Source of the DNA: Streptomyces spororaveus
GTDB taxonomy: Bacteria; Actinomycetota; Actinomycetes; Streptomycetales; Streptomycetaceae
Assembly: GCF_016755875.1 (NCBI RefSeq)
Contig: NZ_BNED01000005.1
Location: forward strand, 1,116,001 to 1,180,000
Direction of reading: 5' to 3'
Length of the DNA: 64,000 nucleotides
In this document: in pieces, positions 17,877 to 26,258 of the stretch
Layout: each line of letters starts with the position of its first letter
Numbering within the stretch: the first letter of the stretch is position 1
Notes under the pieces: model-generated
The model's input: the letters and a program-made list of their open reading frames with translations, nothing else
The model's database searches: none
What the model was told of the DNA's origin: nothing
Program-made: the position numbers and the translations under genes

Positions 17877-18842
17877 CTATTCCTCTTGGCCCGGGTTGGG
17901 CTTGGCGCGATGGGTGTGGCGGTAGGCACGGGGTGTGGTTCCGGTCAGGGCGCGGAAGTGGCGGCGCAGGGCGGCTGGTGAGGTGAAGCCAGTGCGGGCG
18001 GCGAGCTGTTCGATGGGGGTCTCAGTTTCCCTGAGCAGCCGCTGTGCCTCTGCGATGCGGGCGTAGAGCAGGTACTGGAGGGGGGTGTGACCGGTATGGG
18101 TACGGAAGCGGCGGGTGAGGCTGCTGGTGCTGGTGCGTGCGTGCGCGGCAATGTCCGGAAGCGTCACGGCCTGGTCGAGCCGGGTCTCCAGCCACCGCAG
18201 CGTCGGTTCGAGCCCCGCGCTGTCCATGATCTCCTGTTCGATCGTGTCCTGGACCCTGTCCGCGTCGAGCTGCAGTGGTGTGATCAGCTCCCGGGCGGTC
18301 TCTCCCGCCACTTGCGCACCGTGGTCACTACGGAGGATGTGCAGACAGATGTCCAGTCCGCCGAAGATCCCCGCAGCTGTGAGGAAGGAGCCGTCCTCGA
18401 CCACGGTGCCGAGCGGGTCGACCTGGATCCGCGGATGGCGCGCCGCGAGTTCCGCGGTGTGCCGCCAGCCGATCGTGGCGCGCCGCCCGTCCAGCAGGCC
18501 CGTTGCCGCGAGAGTGAACACGCCCGTGCCGACAGCTGCGACACGGATTCCCCGGCCTGCCGCCGCTCGCAGGGCGGCCTGAACAGATACCGGCTCGCCA
18601 CGGTGGCCGGGGTGCCCGGTGATCAGTACGACATCCGCATCCACGAGACCGTCCAGGCCCCAGGGCAGGCTGACATGTACCGGATCGGGCGAGGAATCCA
18701 CCCGCATCCCCGGGGCGGCGCAGAGACGCACCTCGTACTCCACCCCCGGATGGTCACGGGACGCGGCCCCGAAGACCATTCCGGGAGTGGTGAGGTGAGG
18801 TCCGGGTACCCCGCCGAGCGCGAGGACAGCGATGACTGACAC
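17877..18842 (-). CDS. GlxA-type transcriptional regulator (DJ-1/PfpI domain plus AraC HTH), copy 1
   Basis: 321 aa from GTG 18842. The N-terminal DJ-1/PfpI-like domain (about 1-185) includes VLALGGVPGPHLTTPGMVFG and AVGTGVFTLAATGLLDGRRA; the nucleophilic Cys of true amidases is replaced (GTGVF). The C-terminal AraC-type double HTH (about 215-310) includes TSSLTRRFRTHTGHTPLQYL and ALRRHFRALTGTTPRAYR. It is a cytosolic DNA-binding regulator. It lies just downstream of the protease gene on the same strand (77-bp gap) and is clearly paralogous to the regulator at 19929-20927. A -10-like TATATT six bases before the GTG suggests a leaderless transcript. Confidence 0.92.
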   Translation of the reverse strand: MSVIAVLALGGVPGPHLTTPGMVFGAASRDHPGVEYEVRLCAAPGMRVDSSPDPVHVSLPWGLDGLVDADVVLITGHPGHRGEPVSVQAALRAAAGRGIRVAAVGTGVFTLAATGLLDGRRATIGWRHTAELAARHPRIQVDPLGTVVEDGSFLTAAGIFGGLDICLHILRSDHGAQVAGETARELITPLQLDADRVQDTIEQEIMDSAGLEPTLRWLETRLDQAVTLPDIAAHARTSTSSLTRRFRTHTGHTPLQYLLYARIAEAQRLLRETETPIEQLAARTGFTSPAALRRHFRALTGTTPRAYRHTHRAKPNPGQEE

Positions 18843-18860
18843 ATCCGGAATATAGCCAGG
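18843..18860 (-). promoter_or_regulatory. Probable -10 box of copy 1 regulator, leaderless start
   Basis: On the minus strand GGCTATATTCCGGAT directly precedes the GTG at 18842. TATATT (18849-18854) is spaced so that transcription would begin at or next to the start codon, and no Shine-Dalgarno is present. The same arrangement precedes the paralogue at 19929. Confidence 0.5.
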
Positions 18861-18919
18861 TCGGCGCGGATGCCGCCGTCGTCAGCTCGCAGCCCGGTTC
18901 CCCGTGCCTGTCGGCCGGG

Positions 18920-19786
18920 TCAGCCGGACTTGTGGATCGTCTTGCGGATCCAGTCCGTGTACACCGGCACATTGGTGTATAGGCCCGGCCCCGTGGAGCA
19001 GGCTGGGTCGTTGTCACCGTCGCCCGATGTCGTACCGATGAGCTCCCAGCGGCCGTTCCTGGCTCGCTGCAGCTGCGGGCCGCCGGAGTCCCCGTTGCAG
19101 GCCATGGCATCCGGCTTGGTGCTCACCGTGCACAGCCTGGTTTCCCCGGCGCGATTGAAGCACTCGGCCTCGGATCCCCTGCGTGTGTCCAGCTGCTGGA
19201 GCCGTTCCGGGAACACCCAGTCCTTCGGGGAATCGGCGCCGACGACGGTACCGAAGCCGAGGATCCTCGTGGGCGTGCCCACCGGTCCCGCCTGCTTGGC
19301 GATCCGAATGGGCTTCTGGGTAACCGGGCGGTCCAGGCGCACCAGCGCGAGGTCGTTCTGGTTGGGGGCGCCGGCCTTGCCCTGGGCATAGCCCGGGTGC
19401 ATGACGATCTTGTCGATCTTGCGGACGCTACCGCCGGTCGTGCGGTGCTCGCTGCCGACCCGGACCAGCCCATCCGGGGTCACTCCGACAGTCGGGTCCA
19501 CACAGTGCCCGGCCGTGAGCACCCATTGCCGGTCGATCAGTGTTGCCCCGCAGGGAGCCTTCAACACCACCCCGTCCCCCAGGGTGGCCGACAAAGGGAT
19601 CGACGCCATGAAGGAGTAACGCTGCGTCGAATCCTCGCCGTTGATTACGGCGCTCGCGCTGCCGGTCATCAGCGTTGCACCGAGCACGGCGGCCGCGCCG
19701 ACTGCGGCTGCGGCGCGTACCGTCAGGCCGCGTCGGCGCGCGGGACGGGGATCGGGGGTCGGGCTGTGAACAGGGGAAAGGCGCAT
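18920..19786 (-). CDS. Secreted trypsin-like serine protease (family S1)
   Basis: 288 aa from ATG 19786, chosen for the GAGAGG ribosome site. An Arg-rich N-region and hydrophobic core (AAAVGAAAVLGATLMTGSAS, to about residue 46) form a signal peptide, possibly Tat-like because of RRR. The mature domain begins near VINGEDSTQ. Catalytic triad: His94 in LTAGHC, Asp145 in NDLALVRL, Ser234 in CNGDSGGP. Cysteine pairs fit the chymotrypsin fold. It should hydrolyse proteins outside the cell; the specificity pocket residue six before Ser is not the Asp of trypsin, so specificity is open. Flanked on both sides by paralogous GlxA-like regulators, one downstream on the same strand and one divergent, which are likely to control it. 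Confidence 0.92.
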   Translation of the reverse strand: MRLSPVHSPTPDPRPARRRGLTVRAAAAVGAAAVLGATLMTGSASAVINGEDSTQRYSFMASIPLSATLGDGVVLKAPCGATLIDRQWVLTAGHCVDPTVGVTPDGLVRVGSEHRTTGGSVRKIDKIVMHPGYAQGKAGAPNQNDLALVRLDRPVTQKPIRIAKQAGPVGTPTRILGFGTVVGADSPKDWVFPERLQQLDTRRGSEAECFNRAGETRLCTVSTKPDAMACNGDSGGPQLQRARNGRWELIGTTSGDGDNDPACSTGPGLYTNVPVYTDWIRKTIHKSG

Positions 19787-19916
19787 TTCGGTCCTCTCGG
19801 AAGGGGCGCAGGAAGAGGCACGGGCCGGGCTGCTCCACGCCTCCTGGCTCCGTGCTGATCCCCATCCTCCGGGCCGGGCCCCGCCCGAAAACAGTCGTTC
19901 GAATGTCACTCTCGGC

Positions 19917-19928
19917 TAAATTCAGGAC
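19917..19928 (+). promoter_or_regulatory. Probable -10 box of copy 2 regulator, leaderless start
   Basis: TAAATT at 19917-19922 lies six bases before ATG 19929, with no ribosome site. The block GGCTAAATTCAGGAC is closely similar to the block before the paralogue at 18842, so promoter and coding region were duplicated together. The 142-bp gap to the divergent protease start should also hold the protease promoter. Confidence 0.5.
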
Positions 19929-20927
19929 ATGTCACTGATCGCTGTCCTGGTGCTCGACGGAATTCCGGGGCACCAGCTCACCACCCCCGGCCTGGTGTTC
20001 AACGCCGCCGCCAGGCACCACCCGTGGGTGAACTACGACGTGCGGATCTGCGCCGCGCCGGGCTTCGAGAGCACCGGTGGCCCCGCTCCCTTCCGTATCG
20101 AGACACCCTGGGGTCTGGAGGGACTGCAAGGCGCCGACACCGTGCTGGTGCCCGGCTGTGCGGGCTTCCGGGACGAACCCGCGCCCGCCGTGGCCGACGC
20201 CCTGCGCGCCGCCGCCGCACGCGGCTGCCGCATCGGCGCGATCGGCACCGGCACGTTCGTTCTCGCCGCCACCGGTCTGCTCGACGGACGGCGCGCCGCC
20301 ACCAGCCGCCGGCACACCGAGGAGCTGGCGCGCCTGCACCCCCGCATCGAAGTCGACCCCGACGGCGCGGTCGTGGCGGACGGCCCCTTCCACAGCGCAG
20401 CCGGGGTCCTGGGAGGCATCGACCTGTGTCTGCGCCTGATCACTCTCGACCATGGCGAATCCGTGGTCATCGAAACCGAGAGACAGGCGTTCCTCCAGCT
20501 CCACGCCCCGGCCGCCGACCCCGCCGGCGACGTCGCAGCCACGGCCTCTGCCCCTTCGGACGGCAGCCTCGATGAGGTGATCCGCTGGATGGAGGCCAAC
20601 GTCCAACATCCACTGACTCTCGCCGAAATCGCCGACCGCACGGCGCTCGGCACACGCACCCTGACCCGGCGCTTCCGCACCGAGACCGGACTCAGCCCGC
20701 TCCAGTACCTGCTCCGCACCCGTATCCAGCTCGCCCAACGGCTCCTGGAACGCACCGACGACCCGATCGAGCGCATCGCCGCCCGCACCGGTCTCGGCAC
20801 ACCCGCGAACCTGCGGCACCACTTCCATCGCTACACCGGCACCACCCCCGGCATCTACCGCACCGCCTTCCGCTCCCTTACCGCTGCCCTCACCTGGGCG
20901 GAACGGGACGAAGCCGACCGCAACTGA
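19929..20927 (+). CDS. GlxA-type transcriptional regulator (DJ-1/PfpI domain plus AraC HTH), copy 2
   Basis: 332 aa. Same layout as copy 1: DJ-1/PfpI-like domain with VLVLDGIPGHQLTTPGLVF and AIGTGTFVLAATGLLDGRRA (no nucleophilic Cys), a linker rich in Ala/Asp (about 190-210), and an AraC-type HTH pair with TRTLTRRFRTETGLSPLQYL and NLRHHFHRYTGTTPGIYR. The start is ATG 19929, probably leaderless. It is divergent from the protease gene. The two regulators share long matching blocks but differ in the linker and HTH recognition helices, so they may read different operators or form a regulatory pair. Confidence 0.92.
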   Translation: MSLIAVLVLDGIPGHQLTTPGLVFNAAARHHPWVNYDVRICAAPGFESTGGPAPFRIETPWGLEGLQGADTVLVPGCAGFRDEPAPAVADALRAAAARGCRIGAIGTGTFVLAATGLLDGRRAATSRRHTEELARLHPRIEVDPDGAVVADGPFHSAAGVLGGIDLCLRLITLDHGESVVIETERQAFLQLHAPAADPAGDVAATASAPSDGSLDEVIRWMEANVQHPLTLAEIADRTALGTRTLTRRFRTETGLSPLQYLLRTRIQLAQRLLERTDDPIERIAARTGLGTPANLRHHFHRYTGTTPGIYRTAFRSLTAALTWAERDEADRN

Positions 20928-21140
20928 GCGTCACACAGATGCGGGCCGGCGACGCCGATGTCAGCTGCACCACTGCGCTAGAGGTTCTCGATCTGGTCAA
21001 CGGGGTTCGTCCGGCCCTGGGATGTGCCCCTGCCAAACTTGGTGGTCCGATACAGCCGAAGCGGCCAGGATGCATGACAGCGTGGACATCGACCCCGGTG
21101 CTTTACGTCCCTGAGAACGCGCCTGGGGCCTCCCCCTGAG

Positions 21141-22415
21141 TGGTGGACACGCTGATACTGGATCTTGATTGATCCGGAGGAAGCGAGAAGACCACCGATG
21201 GCTCTGAAGGACTATTCGGACGAGTTCAAGGCCGATGCCGTGGCCCTGTACGAGTCCACGCCCGGGGCGACGTACAAGAGCATCGCCGCTGACCTGGGCG
21301 TCAACCGGGCGACCTTGCGCGAGTGGGTGCTGCGGGACCGCACGCGCCGTGGCGTCACCGCTGCGGGTGCGAAGCCGGCCGTCGGCCACCGGGCGGCGGT
21401 TACGCCCAGTGATCCGGAGGAGCGGGTCCGACAGCTGGAAGCACGGGTGGCGGAACTCGAGGCCAGTGAGCGCAAGCTCGCCACCGAGCGGGACACACTC
21501 CGCAAGGCGGCCAAGTATTTCGCCGGAGAGACGAACTGGTGACCAGCCGCTTCCAGTTCGTCGACGACCACCGGGCCACCTTTGAGGTGAAGCGGCTCTG
21601 CCAGGTCCTGGACGTCAACCGGTCCAACTACTACAAGTGGCTCGCCGGCGCCGAGACACGGGCCGCCCGGCAGCGCGAGGACCAGGTCCTGGCCGAGGAG
21701 ATTCGCCAGGTCCACGGCGAGTCCGGCGGCGCCTACGGCTCCCCACGCGTGACCGCCGAGCTCCGCGACAAAGGGCGGCAGGTCAACGAGAAGCGGGTCG
21801 CCCGGATCATGCGGACGTACTCCATCACCGGCATCCGCCTGCGCAGACGCATCCGTACCACCGTCCCCGACCCGGCATCCTCACCGGTCGAAGACCTGTT
21901 CCAGCGGGACTTCACGGCCGTCGAGCCGGGGCGGAAGTACATGGGTGACATCACGTATCTCCCGCTCGCGGGCGGGAAGTTCCTCTATCTCGCGACGGTG
22001 CTGGACTGCTTCAGCCGCAAGATCGTCGGCTGGTCCATCGCCGACCACATGCGCACCGACCTGGTCGCCGACGCTCTGCGGATGGCCGCCGGCACCCGCG
22101 GCTCGCTGGACGGGGCGGTGTTCCACTCCGATCACGGAGCCCAATACGGATCAAGGGCCTATGCCAGCCTCTGCGACCAGCTCAAAGTCACCCGGTCGAC
22201 GGGCGCGGTCGGCACCAGCGCCGACAACGCGGCCTGCGAAAGCTTCCACGCCTCCCTGAAACGCGAAACCCTCCAAGGCGCCCACGACTACGGCGACGCC
22301 ACCACCTGCAGAAAATCGGTCTTCGCGTGGCTGACCCGCTACAACACCCGCCGCCGACACTCCACCAACAGCCACCTCAGCCCCGACGAATACGAACGCC
22401 GACACCACGCCGCTA
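21141..22415 (+). mobile_element. IS3-family element, right end lost or displaced
   Basis: A left inverted-repeat-like start TGGTGGACACGCTGATACTG lies at 21141, followed by orfA and orfB with a 4-nt overlap. The element is cut at a TA dinucleotide (22414-22415) by the ISAzo13-type insertion. The base order after that insertion (26274 on) continues for only a few codons before a stop, and I found no matching right inverted repeat there, so the right end may have been deleted. Confidence 0.7.
21198..21542 (+). CDS. IS3-family transposase OrfA
   Basis: 114 aa from ATG 21198. An N-terminal HTH of the HTH_Tnp_1 type (SDEFKADAVALYESTPGATY; LGVNRATLREWVLRD) is followed by a leucine-zipper-like coiled coil (VRQLEARVAELEASERKLAT) and the usual ending LRKAAKYFAGE. 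It binds the element ends and acts with OrfB, which starts inside its stop (GTGA, 21539-21542). IS3 elements normally make an OrfAB fusion by -1 frameshifting; I did not identify a slippery run, so separate coupled products are possible. Confidence 0.92.
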   Translation: MALKDYSDEFKADAVALYESTPGATYKSIAADLGVNRATLREWVLRDRTRRGVTAAGAKPAVGHRAAVTPSDPEERVRQLEARVAELEASERKLATERDTLRKAAKYFAGETNW

Positions 22416-22630
22416 AGGGATTGCAGATCATCAAGGTGTTGCTTCCCGACCTGGGGCTCGTTGGTCTGTATGCGCATCCCGGACGAGACCCGCGACCAAC
22501 TCTCCGCGAAGTTCGCGGTGTTGTTCCCGCATCTGGACGAGCGGCAGCGGCGGCTGCTGATGGGAATCGAGGCCCGGCTGCTGGGGCACGGTGGCATCCG
22601 CGCTGTCGCTCGGGCGGCCCAGGTCAGTGA
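21539..22630 (+). CDS. IS3-family transposase OrfB, C-terminus replaced by readthrough
   Basis: The genuine part spans about residues 1-293 and carries the DDE core: GDITYLP (first Asp), VFHSDHGAQYGS (second Asp) and DNAACESFHASLKRE (catalytic Glu), ending with TRYNTRRRHSTNSHLSPDEY. All catalytic residues are present. After ERRHHAA the frame runs into the ISAzo13-type left end at 22416 and continues to 22630 as nonsense, adding about 70 residues. Activity is not excluded, but with the right end of the element missing it can hardly mobilise this copy. Confidence 0.85.
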   Translation: MTSRFQFVDDHRATFEVKRLCQVLDVNRSNYYKWLAGAETRAARQREDQVLAEEIRQVHGESGGAYGSPRVTAELRDKGRQVNEKRVARIMRTYSITGIRLRRRIRTTVPDPASSPVEDLFQRDFTAVEPGRKYMGDITYLPLAGGKFLYLATVLDCFSRKIVGWSIADHMRTDLVADALRMAAGTRGSLDGAVFHSDHGAQYGSRAYASLCDQLKVTRSTGAVGTSADNAACESFHASLKRETLQGAHDYGDATTCRKSVFAWLTRYNTRRRHSTNSHLSPDEYERRHHAAKGLQIIKVLLPDLGLVGLYAHPGRDPRPTLREVRGVVPASGRAAAAAADGNRGPAAGARWHPRCRSGGPGQ

Positions 22631-23441
22631 GACGACGGTCCGCAATGGCGTGTTCGAGCTGGAATCCGGAGAGGAGCCGTTGGGGCGGGTCCGGCGTCCC
22701 GGCGGAGGACGCAAACGGGTCGCCGATCTGGACCCGGGGCTGCGGCCGACACTGCTGGCGCTGGTCGAGCCCGATGAGAGAGGCGACCCGATGTCGCCGC
22801 TGCGGTGGACTGTGAAATCGACCCGTACGCTCGCGGCGGAGCTGGCCCCGGCCGGGCACCGGATCAGCGCCGATACCGTGGGCGACCTGCTGCGGGAGGA
22901 AGGCTTCAGCCTGCAGGCCAACGCGAAGACGCTCGAGGGCAACCAGCATCCGGACCGGGACGCCCAGTTCCGCTACCTCAACGAGCAAGCCCGCAACCAC
23001 CGGGACGCCGGCCAGCCGGTCATCAGCGTGGACACCAAGAAGAAGGAACTCGTCGGCGAGTTCAAGAACAGCGGCCGCCAGGGGCGTCCCGCCGGCGAGC
23101 CCGTCCCGGTCAGCGTCCACGACTTCGCCGACCCGCAGCTGGGCAAAGCCGTCCCCTACGGGATCTACGACCTGACCGCAAACACCGGCTGGGTCAACGT
23201 CGGCACCGATCACGACACCGCCGCGTTCGCAGTGGAATCGATCCGCCGCTGGTGGCACGGCCAGGACCAGGCCAGTTACCCGCAGGCGACACGGCTGCTG
23301 ATCACCGCCGACGCCGGCGGATCCAACGGCTACCGCACCCGAGCCTGGAAGCTCGAGCTGGCCCGACTCGCCGCTGAAACCGGGCTGACGATCACCGTGT
23401 GTCACCTATCACCGGGCACATCGAAGTGGAACAAGATCGAG
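22470..23441 (+). CDS. ISAzo13-type transposase, 5' exon
   Basis: 324 codons from ATG 22470 to the GAG codon ending at 23441. An N-terminal HTH (IRAVARAAQVSETTVRNGVF) and Gly/Arg linker (RRPGGGRKRV) precede the DDE-type core with SVDTKKKELVGEFKNSG (first Asp) and LLITADAGGSNGYRTRAWKL (second Asp), ending in HLSPGTSKWNKIE. The next codons should be HRLFSHIT of the 3' exon; instead intron sequence begins. If the intron does not splice, the frame runs to 23558 and yields a product without the final catalytic region. Joining to 25603 is exactly in frame. Confidence 0.88.
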
Positions 23442-24041
23442 GTGCGCCACGAGGCGCCACTGTTACCGGGTAGAGGTGAAAGACCTCTGCCGTCGGGCTG
23501 TCGCAGCAGTCCGGTGAAGCTGAGGGCAGCCGATCCGTGGAGACGCACGGCAAGGTAAGAGCAGCCCTGACAACGTCGGAGCGCGTCGGTACTTCCAGAC
23601 GGCGCGGGTCCGGTAAGCAAGACGAGACGCCGTACGTGAGGAACCAGTGCCTGACGTCCCGTAAGTGTTCCACCGGCTCCAATCTGGAGGATATGGGCCG
23701 GATGCAGCGCACGCCGCCTGTCGGGCGGCGACTTCGAAGCCGGTCTCTCGATGCTGGCGAGAAGGCCACGTTGAATGCCTGCGGCGTAGGCGTGGCGATG
23801 CTGTCGGGGTAGAGCTGGACGGCTCGCTCGTCGACCGGAAAGTGGTGAACGTGGGAAGCGTCCTGGAACCGCCCTTCCCGGCTGCCATCCAGGCAGCCGG
23901 TGGGAAGGTCCGTCGTCGGCCGACGGCTCCAGTACGTGGCGGAGGCCTCGTAGTAGTCCGAGCGCGTTAATGGCGCGCACATGGCGAAGGGGGCCAGCAA
24001 GTCAGTGGCCGAAGTACTGGAAGACCAGGAGGTTCTCGCCG

Positions 24042-25472
24042 GTGAATTCCGACGAACTTGAGGCCGTCACGTATGTGGCGGAGCGACGGGTACTGGAGAT
24101 CCAGACCAAGCTACACCGTTGGGCCCGTGATGATCCTCATCGCAGGTTCGATGACCTGTTCAACCTCTGTGCCGATCCCGCGTTCCTGCTGGTCGCGTGG
24201 GATCGGGTGCGGGGTAACAAGGGTGCGAAGACCGCCGGGGTGGATGGCCGCACCACGGCGTCCATCGCGGAGCGGACGGGCGTCGAGGAGTTCCTCGGCG
24301 AACTGCGGGAGAGCATCAAGGACCGTAGATTCCGTCCGCTGCCGGTGCGGGAGCGGATGATCCCCAAGACGGGCGGAAAGCTGCGCCGGCTGGGGATCGC
24401 CACGATCGCGGACCGGGTGGTGCAGGCATCCTTGAAGCTGGTGCTGGAGCCGATTTTCGAGGCGGATTTCCTTCCGTGTTCCTACGGGTTCCGTCCGAAC
24501 CGCCGGGCTCATGACGCGGTGGCCGAGGTGAGGTTCTTCACGTCCAAGTCGTATGAGTGGATCGTAGAGGGCGACATCAAGGCCTGCTTCGACGAGATTT
24601 CACACTCCGCTCTGATGGACCGGGTGCGGAAGCGCGTCGGAGACAAACGTGTCCTGATCTTGGTGAAGGCGTTCTTGAAGTCGGGCATCCTCGGTGAGGA
24701 CCGGGTACTTCGAGAGACCACCGCCGGTACCCCACAGGGTTCGATTCTCTCGCCGTTGATGAGCAACGTGGCGCTCTCGGTCCTGGACGAGCACATCGCC
24801 CAGTCTCCGGGAGGCCCGAGGTCCACGCCTTGGGCGCGGACCAAGCGGCTTCGTCAAGGTCTCCCCAACTACCGGCTTACCCGGTACGCGGACGACTGGT
24901 GCCTAATGATCAAGGGCACCAAGGACGACGCCGAGTCTCTGTGCGAGGAGATCGCGGAGGTGTTGTCCACGATGGGCTTGCGCCTGTCTGCGGAGAAGAC
25001 CCTGATCACCCACATCGACGAGGGACTGGACTTCCTCGGGTGGCGCATCCAGCGCCACCGCCAGCGCGGATCCAGTCGCAGCTACGTCTACACCTACCCC
25101 TCGCGCAAGGCCCTGACGGCCGCGATGGGCAAGGTCAAGGCGGTACGCCGCAGAACGGCCACCGGCCTGCCACTGGACGAACTGCTCATCCAGATCAACC
25201 GGATGCTGTTCGGCTGGTGCATGTACTTCCGCCCCGGGGTGTCCAGCGCGACCTTCCAGTACCTGAGCTCGTACACGTGGGGCCAGGTCATGAAGTGGCT
25301 GCGTCGCAAACACCTCCGGATCAACAGGAAGGATCTTCGCCGCCTTTACTGCGGCGGGGGATGGTGGCCAGCAGGGGAGGAACGGACACTGTTCGATCCC
25401 GGCAAGGTACGCACGACGCGCTACCGATACCGGGGAACGGTCATCCCTTCCCCTTGGCTGACCACCGGATGA
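24042..25472 (+). CDS. ltrA: Group II intron reverse transcriptase/maturase (LtrA-like)
   Basis: 476 aa. GTG 24042 is chosen because AGGAGG lies eight bases upstream; an ATG at 23970 in the same frame is the alternative. RT motifs follow in order: RVRGNKGAKTAGVDG, RRLGIATIADRVVQASLKLV, PCSYGFRPNRRAHDAV, GDIKACFDEISH, TPQGSILSPLMSN, the catalytic RYADDW, and LGWRIQRHR. The C-terminal maturase X region includes NRMLFGWCMYFRPGVSSATF. No HNH endonuclease domain follows, so retrohoming would use nicked or single-stranded targets. It promotes intron splicing and reverse transcription. Confidence 0.95.
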   Translation: MNSDELEAVTYVAERRVLEIQTKLHRWARDDPHRRFDDLFNLCADPAFLLVAWDRVRGNKGAKTAGVDGRTTASIAERTGVEEFLGELRESIKDRRFRPLPVRERMIPKTGGKLRRLGIATIADRVVQASLKLVLEPIFEADFLPCSYGFRPNRRAHDAVAEVRFFTSKSYEWIVEGDIKACFDEISHSALMDRVRKRVGDKRVLILVKAFLKSGILGEDRVLRETTAGTPQGSILSPLMSNVALSVLDEHIAQSPGGPRSTPWARTKRLRQGLPNYRLTRYADDWCLMIKGTKDDAESLCEEIAEVLSTMGLRLSAEKTLITHIDEGLDFLGWRIQRHRQRGSSRSYVYTYPSRKALTAAMGKVKAVRRRTATGLPLDELLIQINRMLFGWCMYFRPGVSSATFQYLSSYTWGQVMKWLRRKHLRINRKDLRRLYCGGGWWPAGEERTLFDPGKVRTTRYRYRGTVIPSPWLTTG

Positions 25473-25503
25473 AGATCAACAGGGGCAGTCAGACGGGACT
25501 TGT

Positions 25504-25602
25504 GGAGCGCCCGGTGCCATGAGAGTGGCACGCCGGGTGCGGGAAGAGGCCCGAAGAAACGGCTCGCTCGGAAGACGAGACCGCGCTTCGGGCCTACTTC
25601 AC
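25504..25602 (+). ncRNA. Group II intron domains V and VI
   Basis: Domain V: a hairpin from the AGC of GAGCGCCCGG (25504 on) with the inner stem GTGCCA/TGGCAC and closing strand CCGGGTGC near 25533-25540; AGC is the catalytic triad. Domain VI: GGCCCGAAG at about 25548 pairs with CTTCGGGCC at about 25586-25594, leaving an A at 25596, six bases before the intron end, as branch-point candidate. Confidence 0.75.
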
Positions 25603-26256
25603 CACCGGCTGTTCTCGCACATCACCATGAACTGGAGTGGCCTCCCGCTGACCAGCCACGAAGTCATCGTGCATTCCATCGCGGCGACCACCACCCGCAC
25701 CGGACTGCGCGTGACGGCCGAACTCGACACCAACACCTACCCGACCGGAGTCCGCATCAAAGACGCGGAGATGGCCGCCCTGCCGCTGACCCGGCACGCC
25801 TTCCACGGCGACTGGAACTATGCACTGCACCCCCAGCCATCACCCGTAATCCCGGCGGCCCGGGCCCCGCAGACGCCGGATCCGCAGTGGAACCAGGCCC
25901 TGCTTTCCGAACCCGCACTGACCGGGATGACCCGCCGGCAACTGAACGACCTCACCGAGGCCCTGGCCCCAGACGGGGATATCCGGCGCGGCCGCCCGCC
26001 CCGGCTGACCTTCCCCGACCAGATCCTGGCCACCGTGCTCCACCTACGGGCCGCCCTGGCCGCGGAACCCCTCGCCGTGCTGTTCGCCACCAGCCGCACC
26101 GCGATGCACCGCACCCTCCTGAAGAACCGGCGACTGCTCGAGACACACGGCATCACCATCCCACCGGCGACAACCCCACCCACGGCCCTCGCCGCCCTTC
26201 AGGCCCGGGTCCAGACACAGACCAGCGAGGACAACAAGATCAAAACAACGTGTTAA
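25603..26256 (+). CDS. ISAzo13-type transposase, 3' exon
   Basis: 218 codons in frame with the 5' exon. It resumes with HRLFSHITMNWSG, the conserved segment just before the last catalytic residue region, then PLTSHEVIVHSIAATTTRTG and FHGDWNYALHP. A longer C-terminal extension (about the last 110 residues) contains an HTH-like segment, DQILATVLHLRAALAAEPLA to SRTAMHRTLLKNRRLLE. An unspliced reading from GTG/ATG 25519 inside intron domain V is possible but lacks meaning. Confidence 0.85.
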   Translation, partial: HRLFSHITMNWSGLPLTSHEVIVHSIAATTTRTGLRVTAELDTNTYPTGVRIKDAEMAALPLTRHAFHGDWNYALHPQPSPVIPAARAPQTPDPQWNQALLSEPALTGMTRRQLNDLTEALAPDGDIRRGRPPRLTFPDQILATVLHLRAALAAEPLAVLFATSRTAMHRTLLKNRRLLETHGITIPPATTPPTALAALQARVQTQTSEDNKIKTTC

Positions 26257-26258
26257 TG

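Larger units (their letters stand above)
23442..25602 (+). mobile_element. Group II intron inserted in the ISAzo13 transposase gene
   Basis: The intron begins GTGCGCCACG at 23442 (group II consensus GUGYG) and ends ...CTACTTCAC at 25602. Removing it joins ...KWNKIE with HRLFSHITMNW in frame, restoring the conserved family text, which fixes both borders. It encodes a reverse transcriptase/maturase (24042-25472) and has recognisable domain V and VI hairpins near the 3' end. Length is 2161 bp. It should be an active or recently active retroelement because ORF, domains V/VI and exon junction are all intact. Confidence 0.88.

Noticed and set aside
25519..25602. Independent gene starting inside intron domain V
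   Set aside because: The start lies in catalytic intron RNA; the protein-like part begins exactly at the splice junction and belongs to the transposase.
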